NCBI GenBank assembly: GCA_038502055.1
Contig: JAXRKN010000014.1
Coordinates: 248,001 to 312,000 of the forward strand
Reading direction: 5' to 3'
Length of the DNA: 64,000 nt
Source of the DNA: Tanytarsus gracilentus
Taxonomy: Eukaryota > Arthropoda > Insecta > Diptera > Chironomidae
Shown: positions 10,683 through 21,298 of the stretch, in pieces
Layout of the letters: each line of letters begins with the position of its first letter
Position numbering within the stretch: the stretch's first letter is position 1
Translations under genes and position numbers: made by a program
The notes under the pieces: generated by a model
Told to the model about the DNA's origin: nothing
The model's input: the letters and a program-made list of their open reading frames with translations, nothing else
The model's database searches: none

Positions 10683-12466
10683 TTAAAACTGAATCGATTT
10701 TTTTATTTTTCGAGTTTTTGAATTTTTCGAGTCATTTTTATCGAATTCTACCTCCGGATAAACATTTTCAATGAACCATTTAAACGATTTACATTTCAGG
10801 TCAGCTCTGAGCTTTTTTTGAGCACTCACGTCACCAAAATCGCGACCTTGCCGATATCTCTTCGAATTATAATAAAATATTTTATATTCGTCGAGCCAAA
10901 CTTCAGCGAGTCGATCTGTGTTGATGCGAATTTCTCGTCCTCGAGATGGAAACTGGGAAAATATTGAAAAAATAATAATTTTTTCAGAAAATAAATTTAA
11001 AAATAAAAAATTTAAAATTTAAAAATTCAAAAAATTTATAAATTTTTTACTTTATTAATTTTTTCCCACCTTATAAGGATGTCCGTCCCTAAACATATGG
11101 CCAGCATGACTGCATGGAATTTGAAACATTTCACCGCCACAGCACCAAACTTTAAAGCTCAACTCTAAATTTTCAGCACCCCAAATTTCGTAGCCTTCAT
11201 CGTACATTCCGAGTCTTATAAAATTTTCCTTCATAATCACAAAAAAAGCTCCAATCATCGTTGGCGTTCGAATGGGCGAGCATGGATTGTCCATTCGAGC
11301 TTTTTCACGAGCACTCGTTGGAATCCATTTGTGAATCAAATCCCAACGAAAACCGCCGACTGCGTATCTTTTCGGATCTTTGACGTAATCGTAAGCTAAA
11401 GTGTGTTTATCGAGTGTGTCGATGGTTGGAACTGTGCATGAGTAGGGATTTTTTGCGAGAGGATCCAAAAGCGGTTCTAACCTTAAGCGATTAAATTAAT
11501 TCAAAATATTTTAAATAATTTAAATCTCACCATCCATGCGTGACTTCAACGTGAGCATCCATAAACACCAAAGCCGCTCCTCGAGCGTTGACGCAACCAA
11601 ACATTCGAGCTTTAATGAGACCAACTCGGACTGGAAGTCGAATTAGTTTTACTTTAGGGTAGTTTGATATCGCATCATCGAGAGGTTTGTGGAGATTTTC
11701 TTGATTTGAAAATAAATTATTAAAAAAATAAAAAAATAAAAATTTAAAAAATAAAATATTTTTAAAATTCTGAAAAATATTTTTTTTGAAAAATCAAAAA
11801 ATAAATTATTAATTTTTTTAAAAATCCAAAATTATTTTTTAAATTTATAAAATTTCATTCATAACTCATAAAAATTCAATTTTAAATCTCACCATGAGTC
11901 GACGCATCATCGACCAGTAAAATTTCTTCTAAAAGTTCATCTGAAGTTCTTTTAAAGACGGCAAAAATTGATCTTAAAATTAGCGAAATTGGTTCGTTGT
12001 GAAAAATCATGATCACCGACACCATCGGAAGATTTTCGAGATATTTGAAAGTTTTGCATAATTCCGGTCGAACATCTGGCAAATCTCGATCGAGTGGAAT
12101 TAAATTTGAAATGAATTCGTTGATTTTGTAAATTTCATAACTTTTGTTGAGTTTTTGATGAATTTCGAGTGGAAGTTGTGATGGAAGAATGACTGGTGAA
12201 CCCATGTGACCTGGATTTGTGAGATTTAACTGCTTGTGAAAGTTCAAAATTTCTTCCGACAACTTTGGATATGAAAAATTTTGTGTTCTTTCAATTTCTT
12301 TTAAATTTTCAATAAATTTAGAATTTTTTGTCTCATTTTTGGTGTGAAATTTTGATTCTCCATCATCTAAATTCTTCAAAGTTGTGTAATTAAAAAAAGC
12401 TAACACAACAAGCCAAAAAAATCCAAAAAATAATGTGAGTTTGAAAATTGAACAACGACAGAACAT
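10683..12466 (-). CDS. Polypeptide GalNAc-transferase-like C, lectin-less
   Basis: GT27-family O-GalNAc transferase, the closest of the four to canonical sequence together with D. Exons, minus strand: 12466-11893, 11699-11531, 11481-11070, 10952-10683; 474 aa. The start is the ATG of MFCRCSIFKL; a membrane anchor follows immediately. FHNEPISLILRSI and LVDDASTHG mark the nucleotide-binding half. D-x-H is DAH (ALVFMDAHVEVTHGW). TPTMIGAFFVI precedes WGAENLELSFKVW, and CSHAGHMFR holds the third metal-ligand His. The last exon ends CKSFKWFIENVYPEVEF, then a short basic tail and stop, so there is no lectin domain. All catalytic motifs look intact, with Ala for the second Gly of WGGEN. A weak polypyrimidine tract precedes exon 2. 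Confidence 0.88.
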
Positions 12467-12774
12467 GACTGAAATTTTCACTGAAAAAAAATATTTGAAA
12501 AATTATCGTGAAAAGTTAAATCGTGAGAGACAAAATCAATCGTGATTGTAAAATTGTTTCATAATAAATTGAAGTCAAATGTTTAATAATTTATGGTTAG
12601 TTAAAAGAAATTTTGTTGTCGAACTTTCATATTCTTGAATTTCGCTAAAATTCACCAAAATTTCACAAACACCAAAAGTAACGTATTTTTAAATTTTAAA
12701 AAATTTGAATAATTTTTTTGTAATTTTATTAATTTTTATTAAATTTTTTTTTAAAAACCACAAAAAAATTAAAA

Positions 12775-14776
12775 TTAATTTTCATTACTTTGCTCCTCTG
12801 CAGGTTTATTTTCAGGTTCTTTTAACGGCTCTGGAAGTTTTAAATTTTCCTGTTTGGTTTCGTTAAAATTTTCTTGTTTTACTTCTTTGTTCAACTTTGT
12901 TGAATTTTCTAAAATCGTCGTCACTTTAGTTGTGGTTGTAGTGGTCGTCGTGGTGTCTCTCAACTCTTCAGGAATTTCATAATCAGTGTAAACATTCTCA
13001 AGATACCATTTGAAGCTTTTACAACTGTTTTTTTCACGAAACATTTTCTGCTCCGAAACATCGCCAAAATTTCGCTTTTGTTCGCCAACTTTTCGGTAAT
13101 AAAATCTTTTATATTCGTCAAGCCAAACCTCAGCAAGTCGATCTGTGTTCCAGCGAAGAACATTTTCGTGTTTGTTTGGATTTGCCCACTTGAAAAAATT
13201 TCAAAAATTTTATGAACAAAAAAAATTTAAAAAAAAATAAAAATGGAAATTTTTAAAACTTTTTTCAACTTACTGCGTAAGGAAATTTTTTTCTAAATAA
13301 ATGACCAACTCGACTGCACGGAATGACTTCAACTCTCCCATGACACATCCAAACTTTGAAAGCGAGCTCGAGATTTTCAGCTCCTACAAAAAAAATTGAG
13401 AATTTTCACAATTTTAAAAATTTAAATCTCACCCCATATCTCAAATCCACTGTCGTACATTCCCAACTGCTCAAAATATTCTTTATCAATCACAAAAAAT
13501 GCTCCCAACATTGTCGGCGAAATAATTGGATCGTAATCATTTTTTCTCTTCTTCAAATCAGACTCGGGCGGATGTTTCCATGTGAAAATTAAATCCCAAG
13601 CGAAACCAGTGATTGGAATGCTTTTAGGATTAGAATGAGAGTAAACACCAAGATGATCCATGTTGATTGTCTCGATTACGCTGATTGCTGTTGAATTTTT
13701 AAATAATGCGAGGCGATCGAGAAGCGGTTCAAGCCAGCCGACTGTCGCCTAAAATTGTTAATTTTTTGAATTAATTTGATTTAATTAAGTTTTTGATGAA
13801 ATCTAATTGGATTATTTAAAATTCAAAATTTTTATAAGATTATTTTAAAAATCTTTTAATCCGAGGTTTTTTAACCTCAAATTTCACTCAAAATTTTTTC
13901 TTACTTCCATGTGCGAGTCCATAAAAACCAATGCCGGTCCTTGAGTGTTGACGGCTCCCATCATTCGAGCTTTCATCAAACCAATTCTGATTGGCGATCT
14001 CAAAATTTTCGTTTTCGGAAGTTTCTCGATTTCTAGTCGGAGAGGCTCTTTGAGATTTTCTACAAAAATTTTAATTGAAAATTATTAAAAAGTAAATTTT
14101 AACTATTTTTCTCACCATGAGTCGAGCAGTCATCAATTAGAACAATTTCTCTTAGTAAATGTGGCGGTGAATTAATTAAAATCGAGTAAACTGTTCTCAA
14201 AATCATCGGAAAAGGTTCGTTGTGAAAGACCATGATGACCGAAGCCATCGGAAGATTTTCGGAGTAAGTCAAATTTTTACAGAAAAAAGCTCGATAGTCG
14301 GGCAGTTCCCGATCCATTGGAACTAAATTTCCCACAAATTCATTCATGTTGTAAATCGAATAACTTTTATTTCTCATTTCTTCGATGTCGATTGGAAGAT
14401 TTTTGGGTAGTTCTAAAGGTTGACCCATGTGACCAGGCTTTGTTATGTTCAATCTCTCAAGAACATCCAAAACCCACTCAGGTTGAATTGGTTTCTCAAT
14501 TTGATGAAGTCCAACGAGAGTTTTTTCATCTTCTCGACCTTCTTTCACATCATAAAAATCCACAACCTCAATTGCATTCTCGACCTCAGCCCAACTCTGA
14601 TTTTCGACAATTTTATCTTGAATTATTTGCTTGATGTCGACATCAATGACATTTGAAAATTTTGAGCTCCACGATGACGTCCAGAGGAAAAATGTGAACA
14701 CAAATACGAAAAGAATTAAAATCAAGCGAAGAAATGAAAAATAACGACGAGATTGAGTTAAACGGCGGAGAGACAT
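12775..14776 (-). CDS. Polypeptide GalNAc-transferase-like D, lectin-less
   Basis: GT27-family O-GalNAc transferase, sister of gene C. Exons, minus strand: 14776-14116, 14059-13905, 13748-13433, 13383-13274, 13188-12775; 551 aa. The N-terminus MSLRRLTQSRR leads into an anchor at about 15-34. Then come VFHNEPFPMILR, LIDDCSTHGE, DSHME (D-x-H), SPTMLGAFFVI, WGAENLELAFKVW and CSRVGHLFRKKFPYA with the metal-ligand His. After CKSFKWYLENVYTDYEIP there is no lectin domain. Instead a run of nine Thr and a Glu/Lys/Asn-rich tail of about 60 residues end the protein. The Thr run is itself a plausible O-glycosylation target. Its intron positions differ from gene C: WG|AEN is split only here. Confidence 0.88.
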
Positions 14777-15188
14777 TTTGCACTGAAATTTTTTGAGTTG
14801 GGTGGAAAAACTTGAAATTTTAAATCGTGGCTGTAAAAATTAAGTTTGCGTGACCAGTCGATCACGATTTGTTTTGTAATAATTAGTTTGAAATTAGCTG
14901 TTATGAAAATTTTACGAAAAGCATTTTTAAAAATTTAAAAAAATCCAAAATACTTCAAAAATTGACCAAAATTTTTTAATCCGGGGTTTTTAACCTCAAA
15001 CTTCACTCCATCACTTGAAGTTTATTTGTAAAAATATAAAAGCATTTTTAAAGGGCAAAAAAAAGTTTAAGTATTTTCAGAAAAATATATTCAAGTTTTT
15101 AAAAAATTAATTAAATAAAATAAAATAAATAAAATTAATTTAATTAATTTATTTTCTCACTAAATCCAAAAAATATTTTAATTAATTT
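14777..15188. other. Intergenic, AT-rich, no feature seen
   Basis: It separates the last GalNAc-T gene from the first LRR gene. A ~20-bp phrase, AATCCGGGGTTTTTAACCTC, near 14980 resembles one in a GalNAc-T D intron near 13858. Nothing coding is visible. Confidence 0.5.
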
Positions 15189-16649
15189 TTAATTTGTGGA
15201 CAAATCAATCTCTTCAAAGTTTGTCACCTCGTTGAAACATTTCAGATGTCTAAAAATATAAATTTTTAAAATTAATTAAAAAATTCAAAATTTTAAAAGC
15301 TCACATTTTTTCCTTCTTATCTTCGACTACAACATTTTTCCTTCTAAAGCAAACAATCGACAACAAAACATTGAAAATTGTTACCAAGCAGATGAACGCA
15401 ATGATGATGAATGTGATGAAGCTTTTGTTTGGAATTAAATCATCCGACGCGATGTGTTCACTTTGCGGTTTTGTGGACTCATTCAGAAGATCGAGTTTGA
15501 GATTTGCGAGGGTTTGGTTGACTGTGTTGATGTCATCGAGTAATTGTGACAATTTAAGAATTTCAAATTTTTCTTTGAGTTTAGAAATTTCATGTGAAAA
15601 ATTTTTTACGTGAATTTCTGAAATATTTTGTAGTTTTTTAATTTCTCGTTGAAGTTCAGTTTGAAAATTTTCTTTGAGTGAATTTAAATAATTTTCTTGT
15701 GTCGTTAAATTTTGTTTCAAGTTGAGAAATTCTTGTTGAAAATTTTGAATTTTTTCACTCTTCAACTCTTGAAAGTTTTCAATTAATTTTCCATCAATTT
15801 TCTCAATCTCAATTTTTGTCTCATTTAATTTTTCATCTTGACTTTTTAACTCACTTCGAATTTCAATCAAAGATTTTTCAACTTCAATTTTTGTGTGCCT
15901 CAAATCTTTTCCAATTTCTTCCAGCATCGTTTCTTGCGTGACATTCGAACACTTTTTCTCAATTGCTAAAATCAAAATTGCGACTTTTGCGTGGGTTGTG
16001 GCAATGTCGGTGATGCAAACGTTTCCGAGAAATAAATTACTTAAACTCTTGAGATGATCAAAGACGTGCATTTCGATGTAAGAAATTTGATTGTTTTGAA
16101 ATGAAATTGCGGTGAGTTTTGGATTGAATTTAAATAAATCTTTTTCGATGTTTTTAATTTCGTTTCCGTATAAGTTCAACACAATTAACTCGGTGAAGGG
16201 TTTTAAGTCTTTTTGATGAATTTCCTTCAATCCCATCGATTTAATTTTTATCGCTTTTAAGTTGGGAAAAAAATCATCGAGTCCGAGTGGAAAAAAGTCA
16301 ATTTTATGCTTCAAATTTTCAAAATTAAATCCTTCAACATTCGAATTATTTTTTCCATCTTGATGTTCGCCAGTTGGTGATTTGAGTTTTGAGTTATTGA
16401 GTTCGGGATATTTTGTAACGTTGCAAATGTACAAAATCTGAGGATAACCCCATTGATTGAAGTCCTTGAATGAACACTCGAAATTTTGAGATACTGACAA
16501 AGCGATTAAAAGAGTGAAAGTGAAGCTGAAAAAATTAATTTAAATATTATTTATTTCTGTTTTTTAAGGAAAATAAATTTAATTTAAAATTTATTATTTT
16601 AATTTTTTAAAAATATTTTTTAAACTCACCTCAATAATTTTAGTTTCAT
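15189..16649 (-). CDS. LRR, coiled-coil, single-pass membrane protein
   Basis: Exons, minus strand: 16649-16630, 16525-15305, 15249-15189; 433 aa. Exon 1 encodes only MKLKLL plus part of a codon and splices to SFTFTLLIALSVSQ, giving a clean signal peptide. About four LRRs follow (FPNLKAIKIKSMGL, LIVLNLYGNEIKNI, LTAISFQNNQISYI, LSNLFLGN), with Cys residues in the N- and C-terminal caps. Then comes about 170 residues of heptad-like Glu/Lys/Leu sequence, a predicted coiled coil. A transmembrane helix (SFITFIIIAFICLVTIF) and a ~35-residue cytosolic tail end the protein. The order LRR, coiled coil, membrane helix recalls transmembrane LRIM-type immune proteins of mosquitoes, which is an analogy rather than proven orthology. 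The third exon is inferred from good splice sites in frame. Confidence 0.85.
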
Positions 16650-16972
16650 TTTAATTCTTATTCTCCAACTGAACTCAATGAATTCTGATTCAAAAATAAT
16701 TTTTTGTTCGCTTTTAAGCTTTTTGGAGATAATTATAATATTTTTTATAATATTTATCACAAAAATGATTCATTAATTTAAAAATAAACATAAACAGAGA
16801 GAGAACATTTCATATGAGAAGATTAAAATTTAATGACGAATTTATTTAAACGAGAAAAAAAACAAGGCAGAATTAACTTCAAAAATACACCGAAGCAGGG
16901 GGTGGGAAGCTGGTAAACCTGCAAGCTTTCCACTCACTGGACCGAAAAAATTAAATGGAAATATTTCAAATG

Positions 16973-17595
16973 CACAGTGGTTCAAGAATACCTCCAATTT
17001 GTCCAATAAAAAAATTTCAATGATTTCTTGGTTGACGCTTTAAAAAATTATTTTATCGAAATCGTAGTAAATTGTATGTAAAATAAGTGAATTTAGATCA
17101 TTTTTAAAGTCATTTTATTCGTCAGGCTGCAGATGGCTGCAGCCAGACTAAGTGCGACTCGATAGTAGGCTACTTCCATTATTGGATTTTCAAGGTTTTG
17201 ACGTTAACTTTCGTGACCAAAATTTCGTAGATCGATTTTAATGAAGAGGCGTTTACAGACTTTGTTTTCTTCATATTTTGCGCTTCCCGAAGTCCTTAAT
17301 TTTTTTCTTTTTTGCTTAAAATAAAGTTAAAACACAAAACTTTATTTTAAGTCTTAAAGTTATTTTATATCATTGCTCAAAAAATGATTTAGAGGCCACT
17401 CAAAAAAATAGTAATTTTTGGAGTTTTAATATGCACCTCATTCAAAGCTGTTTTGCGGCCAATCGGTCTGGTCAAAGTTGCTGAATTTTTGATATGTTGT
17501 AGAGGAAGGTTCAATTAAGTGAATAAAATTTTGTTTTACATTAAATTATGGATCTTGGTTAAAGGACAAATTGGAGGTATTCTTGCACCACTGTG
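16973..17595. mobile_element. Non-autonomous element with Transib-like ends (1)
   Basis: Terminal inverted repeats of about 32 bases match at all but one position. They begin CACAGTGG, and the left end continues to GTCC at about 17004. The 5-base target duplication AAATG lies on both sides (16968-16972 and 17596-17600). A CAC-A-GTG start plus a 5-bp duplication is characteristic of the Transib superfamily, whose ends resemble RAG recombination-signal heptamers. The 623-bp interior has no long frame, so it would need a transposase in trans. The interior includes a GC-richer CTGCAGATGGCTGCAG palindrome near 17128. Confidence 0.75.
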
Positions 17596-18014
17596 AAATG
17601 ATTATATTTTGGGATTAAATTTTACTTTTACGGTTTTACAGTTGTCAATTTTCGTTGAACTTTATTGTCAATTTATTTACATATTCACTAATCATTGGTA
17701 ATTCCGTCTTCGTGAATCTTCGTGAAAATGAGTCGGATTGCAAGTTTAAATTGAATTACCGCAGAATATTCTGCGGGCTCTAGACTCACACTCAAAAATG
17801 TTCATCCAGAGATGGCTCGGAAAGAAGAAAAAGTTTAAGATAAAAAATTAAATTTTTATCAGCACTTAAATTTATATTTGATAATTAATCGTCAATGGGC
17901 TTTTTGATAAGTTCTGTATTAGAAAAAGACTAGTGTAGTTTATTGTGCGGTTGAATCTGGAGGGATTTTCTTTAAAAAATTAATTTAAAAATTTTTGACT
18001 ATCGCAAAAATAAA

Positions 18015-18491
18015 ATGCAATCAACTTTTTGTCTTCTCTTTTTATTTTTACCATGTAAGTTAAATTTATGCCTAAACATTCTGAAAATTAGACTTTTGTT
18101 ATCTCTAGACGTCTTATCAGCGCCTTTAAATGAGCAGCAACCCAAAACCCAGCAAGATCAAGTCAACCAATCTTGGGTTGATAAACTTTTAGACAGTTTT
18201 TTTAAATACATCGCATATTTTTGGATTATTTCAATAATTGCAAGCAACTTAATGATCGCATGTAAAGTCGCAATAAAAATTAATCTCTCAGAAAGAATCA
18301 AAAGACTTTACAAGAAAATTAAAAACTCGATTATTTCACTTTATTATAAATTTAGTAAGAAAGAAGAATTTGAACAAAGGCAAACAGTTAAAACTAATCA
18401 AGTTGATGCTGCAACTCAAACTGACGATGTCGATGCGATCACAATTAAATTTACAATGAACGAAATTTTATATGGAAATAAAAGATTTTAA
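18015..18491 (+). CDS. Small secretory-pathway single-pass membrane protein, unknown
   Basis: Two exons, 18015-18054 and 18109-18491; 140 aa. The 54-base intron (GTAAGT to CTCTAG) is divisible by three and would also read through. Splicing gives a better signal peptide, MQSTFCLLFLFLPYVLSAP. A short Gln-rich luminal part (NEQQPKTQQDQVNQ) precedes a membrane helix (YFWIISIIASNLMIACKVAI). The cytosolic tail of about 75 residues is basic, then acidic, and contains DAATQTDDVDA, where TQT resembles a dynein light chain LC8 site. I do not recognise the family. It lies in the LRR array on the opposite strand to most members. Confidence 0.7.
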   Translation: MQSTFCLLFLFLPCKLNLCLNILKIRLLLSLDVLSAPLNEQQPKTQQDQVNQSWVDKLLDSFFKYIAYFWIISIIASNLMIACKVAIKINLSERIKRLYKKIKNSIISLYYKFSKKEEFEQRQTVKTNQVDAATQTDDVDAITIKFTMNEILYGNKRF

Positions 18492-18638
18492 AAAATTATT
18501 TGGTGTTAAAAATTTTTCCACTTTTTCAATTTTTACTCAAATTCAACTTTTTAACGGTTTTTTAAATTTAAATCTTGAATTCTTTGACTCAATTTTTTAA
18601 CGGTTTTTTAATATTTGAATTTTTTATTCGCAAAATTG

Positions 18639-20107
18639 TTAATTAAAAATAAATTTCATTAATGCAACACTTAAAAGCATCGTGAGACTGCCGGTAATCA
18701 TTTTTCCGCTATCAGCTTGAGGGCTTGGTGTTGTAGTCGTTGTCGTGGTCGTGGTCGTTCTATTTTCCCTCGGCAAAAGCCAATTTTCAAAGCACTCGTT
18801 AAGCACCGGATTCGTATTAAAGTCAATTAAGTGCACATCATTTAAAGTTTCATTCACGCAAATGTTAGTGCGAGCGTCAAATTGCAAAAGACTTACGAAA
18901 GCGTTGAAAAAATTTCGTTCGATTTCATCGAGACGAGTAGATTGAATTAAAAAGGATGAAAGCAATGGATGTTGACCGAATGAGTTTGAATTTAATCGGC
19001 GAATGTTGGTGTCAGAAAGTCGAAGGGTCACGAGGGATTGTAAATCTCTAAAAACACCTGAAAAATAATTTTTAAAAATTAGTTGAAAATTTTTAAAAAT
19101 CTACACTTTTTTAGAAAAAATACTTTAAAATTCCGGAATGTTTAATTTCTGAGTTTTTCTATTATTTTTTAAAATTCCCATATAACTGTGGATTTTTTGT
19201 ATTTAACAGAGTTGGGCAATTACAAAAAATTGCATGTAACGTGATTTAATTTTGAAAGTTACATGAATTTTGTAATTTTTACTCGATTACAATATAATTG
19301 CACATCTCTGGTACTTAATTTACCTTGTGGAAGTTCAATCAATGGATTTGCATTCAAACTCAAAGTCGTCAACTGTCTCAAGTTGTGAAAAGCGTCCGGA
19401 TGGATTTCAGCGATTGAAGCATTGTTGAAATTTAAATTCCGAATCGCAACAGAAAAAGTTCCAGGATCGATTCGTTCAATTCGACTGTATTGCAAATTTA
19501 TTGAATTAATGACTGGAAGATTGATGAAAGTTCCGGGACTTATTGTTGTGAAGTGATTATTGTTGAGATTTAATTCAGTTAAACTTGTTAAACCAACAAA
19601 AGCTTCTGCATCAAGGTGAGGTATCCAATTATTGTTAAGTTGAAGTGTCGTCACAGTTGCGCAATTTCTAAAAACTCTCGCTGGAATTTCTCTGATTGAA
19701 TTCCATTCAAAAGTAATTCTCCAAAGCCTTGCGCAGTTCTCGAACGAATTAAATGCAATTCTTTGCATTCTTGTGTTAACGTAAATTGTTTCCAAATTTG
19801 GAAATCTTTCAATAATTGTGGGATGGAAAACGTTAAACATTGAAATTTGGACATTTTGTACATTTGCAAAAAAATTACTAACTCCTGCTTCATTTCCTGC
19901 ATTGGTTGCTTCAATTATAAGTGGAAGGTTTTCATCGAAAACTGATGCGTTGTTTACCACAAAACTGAATCCGAAGAATTCTCCAATAATTGTTTGAGTT
20001 TGCTGTGTCTTTGATAGTGCCACGAAAGACGTGAGTAAGATTATAACGAATCTTAAATTAAAACGGAAAAATTAAATAAAATTAACTAAATTAATTTTTT
20101 ACCTCAT
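18639..20107 (-). CDS. Secreted GPI-type LRR protein 1
   Basis: Exons, minus strand: 20107-20103 (ATG AG only), 20051-19324, 19057-18639; 383 aa. The start MRFVIILLTSFVALS is a signal peptide. About nine to ten 23-24 residue LRRs follow (for example VTTLQLNNNWIPHL, LTELNLNNNHFTTI), then the family C-terminal cap with two Cys (ICVNETLNDV, NECFENWLLP). A stalk with a run of ten Thr precedes SGKMITGSLTMLLSVALM, a small-residue site plus hydrophobic tail typical of GPI anchoring. It alone in the family has an intron after LPQ; that intron holds a MITE. A likely surface receptor or adhesion protein; the ligand is unknown. Confidence 0.86.
19207..19310. mobile_element. hAT-like MITE in LRR1 intron
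   Basis: Ends CAGAGTTGGGCAATTAC and its complement-like CACATCTCTG. Near-identical 8-base flanks, GTATTTAA and GTACTTAA, fit a target duplication with one change. It belongs to the CAGAGATGGGCAATTAC family repeated through the window and begins 13 bases inside the intron donor. Confidence 0.75.
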
Positions 20108-20184
20108 TTTAATGCTTTTCTTTCACTAACTGCATAAAAACTGAACTCATCTAGAAGTTTGGAATAATTTATCATTATTTTTGA

Positions 20185-20311
20185 CAGAGATGGGCAATTA
20201 CATAAAAAATACATTTAAAAAAATTTAATTATGGGAAATTACTTTAATTTAGTATGAAAATGTAATTGTTTAAAAAATTTTAGTCGATTACAGTGTAATT
20301 GCTCATGTCTG
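20185..20311. mobile_element. hAT-like MITE, CAGAGATGGG family
   Basis: Starts CAGAGATGGGCAATTACA and ends with the degenerate complement TTGCTCATGTCTG. The flanks ATTTTTGA and ATTCTTGA form an 8-base duplication with one mismatch. It lies just upstream of LRR gene 1. Confidence 0.72.
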
Positions 20312-20857
20312 ATTCTTGATAAAGAAAATCCTTTAATGATTTTCGATATCAACTTAAGCTGAAGACAAACGTCAAAGAAATTGATAACAAACGGATTAAA
20401 CTTTTTTATCTTTTTATAATGTAAAAAGTAATTATAAATATTTGACTTTGTGGGGGCCAAGGTGTGGGCCATTCAGATGTTTTTCGTAAAATTTTAGATT
20501 ATTCCATGAAAAAATAAAATACTGTCAGTAAAAATCAACTTGTATAAAAAAATACTAATTTAACTTCCTTAATTGAAAGTTTTATTTAAAATCATTACAA
20601 CATTCAGGGACACATTAAAAAAAGTGTTAAAAAAAGACTTTTTAAAAATGTGTGAAATGGGTTCTCCTTTGTTGAATTTTGGATATTATGGATAATTTTG
20701 GAAAAAAAAAATTTTTTATTTTTTTATTTTTTTTTTTAAAAAAAAGAATTTTTCATCTTGGTCCTTCCAAATTCGCCAATGGGAAATTCTCCGCCGTCTT
20801 CCCTCACACTTAAAAATCACAAATTTTTGCCTTAACTTTAAAAATGCTAAATATCAA

Positions 20858-20984
20858 CAGAGATGGGCAATTGAAATTGAGTAAAAATTACATTACATTA
20901 AAAAAATTGCATTTAATTAATTACATTTTAACACAAAATTCACGTAATTTACCAAAATAAATTTTTTGTAATTGTCCATCTCTG
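20858..20984. mobile_element. hAT-like MITE, CAGAGATGGG family
   Basis: CAGAGATGGGCAATT at the left and AATTGTCCATCTCTG at the right, with the usual ATTACATTT-rich interior. No target duplication is recognisable. The surrounding 20110-21298 spacer otherwise holds only AT-rich sequence and a short GC-richer stretch near 20758-20815 with no frame. Confidence 0.68.
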
Positions 20985-21298
20985 CTTGAATTTTAAAATT
21001 TCAAAAAAGTCAAAACTAAGAAGCGTCAAAATTTTTTAAAAAAGTTACAAAAATAACGAATTGTTTTGTTTCGAATTCTTCATAAAAACCAATCGGGTAA
21101 CTCAAATAATTTCTTAACTCATGAATCAACCAAAATTAGACGGAATGGATTAAATTTATCTAAATCTAGATTTTTTATCTATCAGATAAAAAATTTATCA
21201 GCTGGATTGAATAAAAATGATAAAAAATATTTTCTCAAAAGTTTTGCTTGAATTTTTATTCAGTTCATTAAAATAATTGCAAGAGTTGAGATTCAAAA

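Noticed and set aside
20700..20760. Long A and T homopolymer runs as sequencing errors
   Set aside because: Such runs are frequent throughout and fit the AT-rich genome. No frame depends on them.
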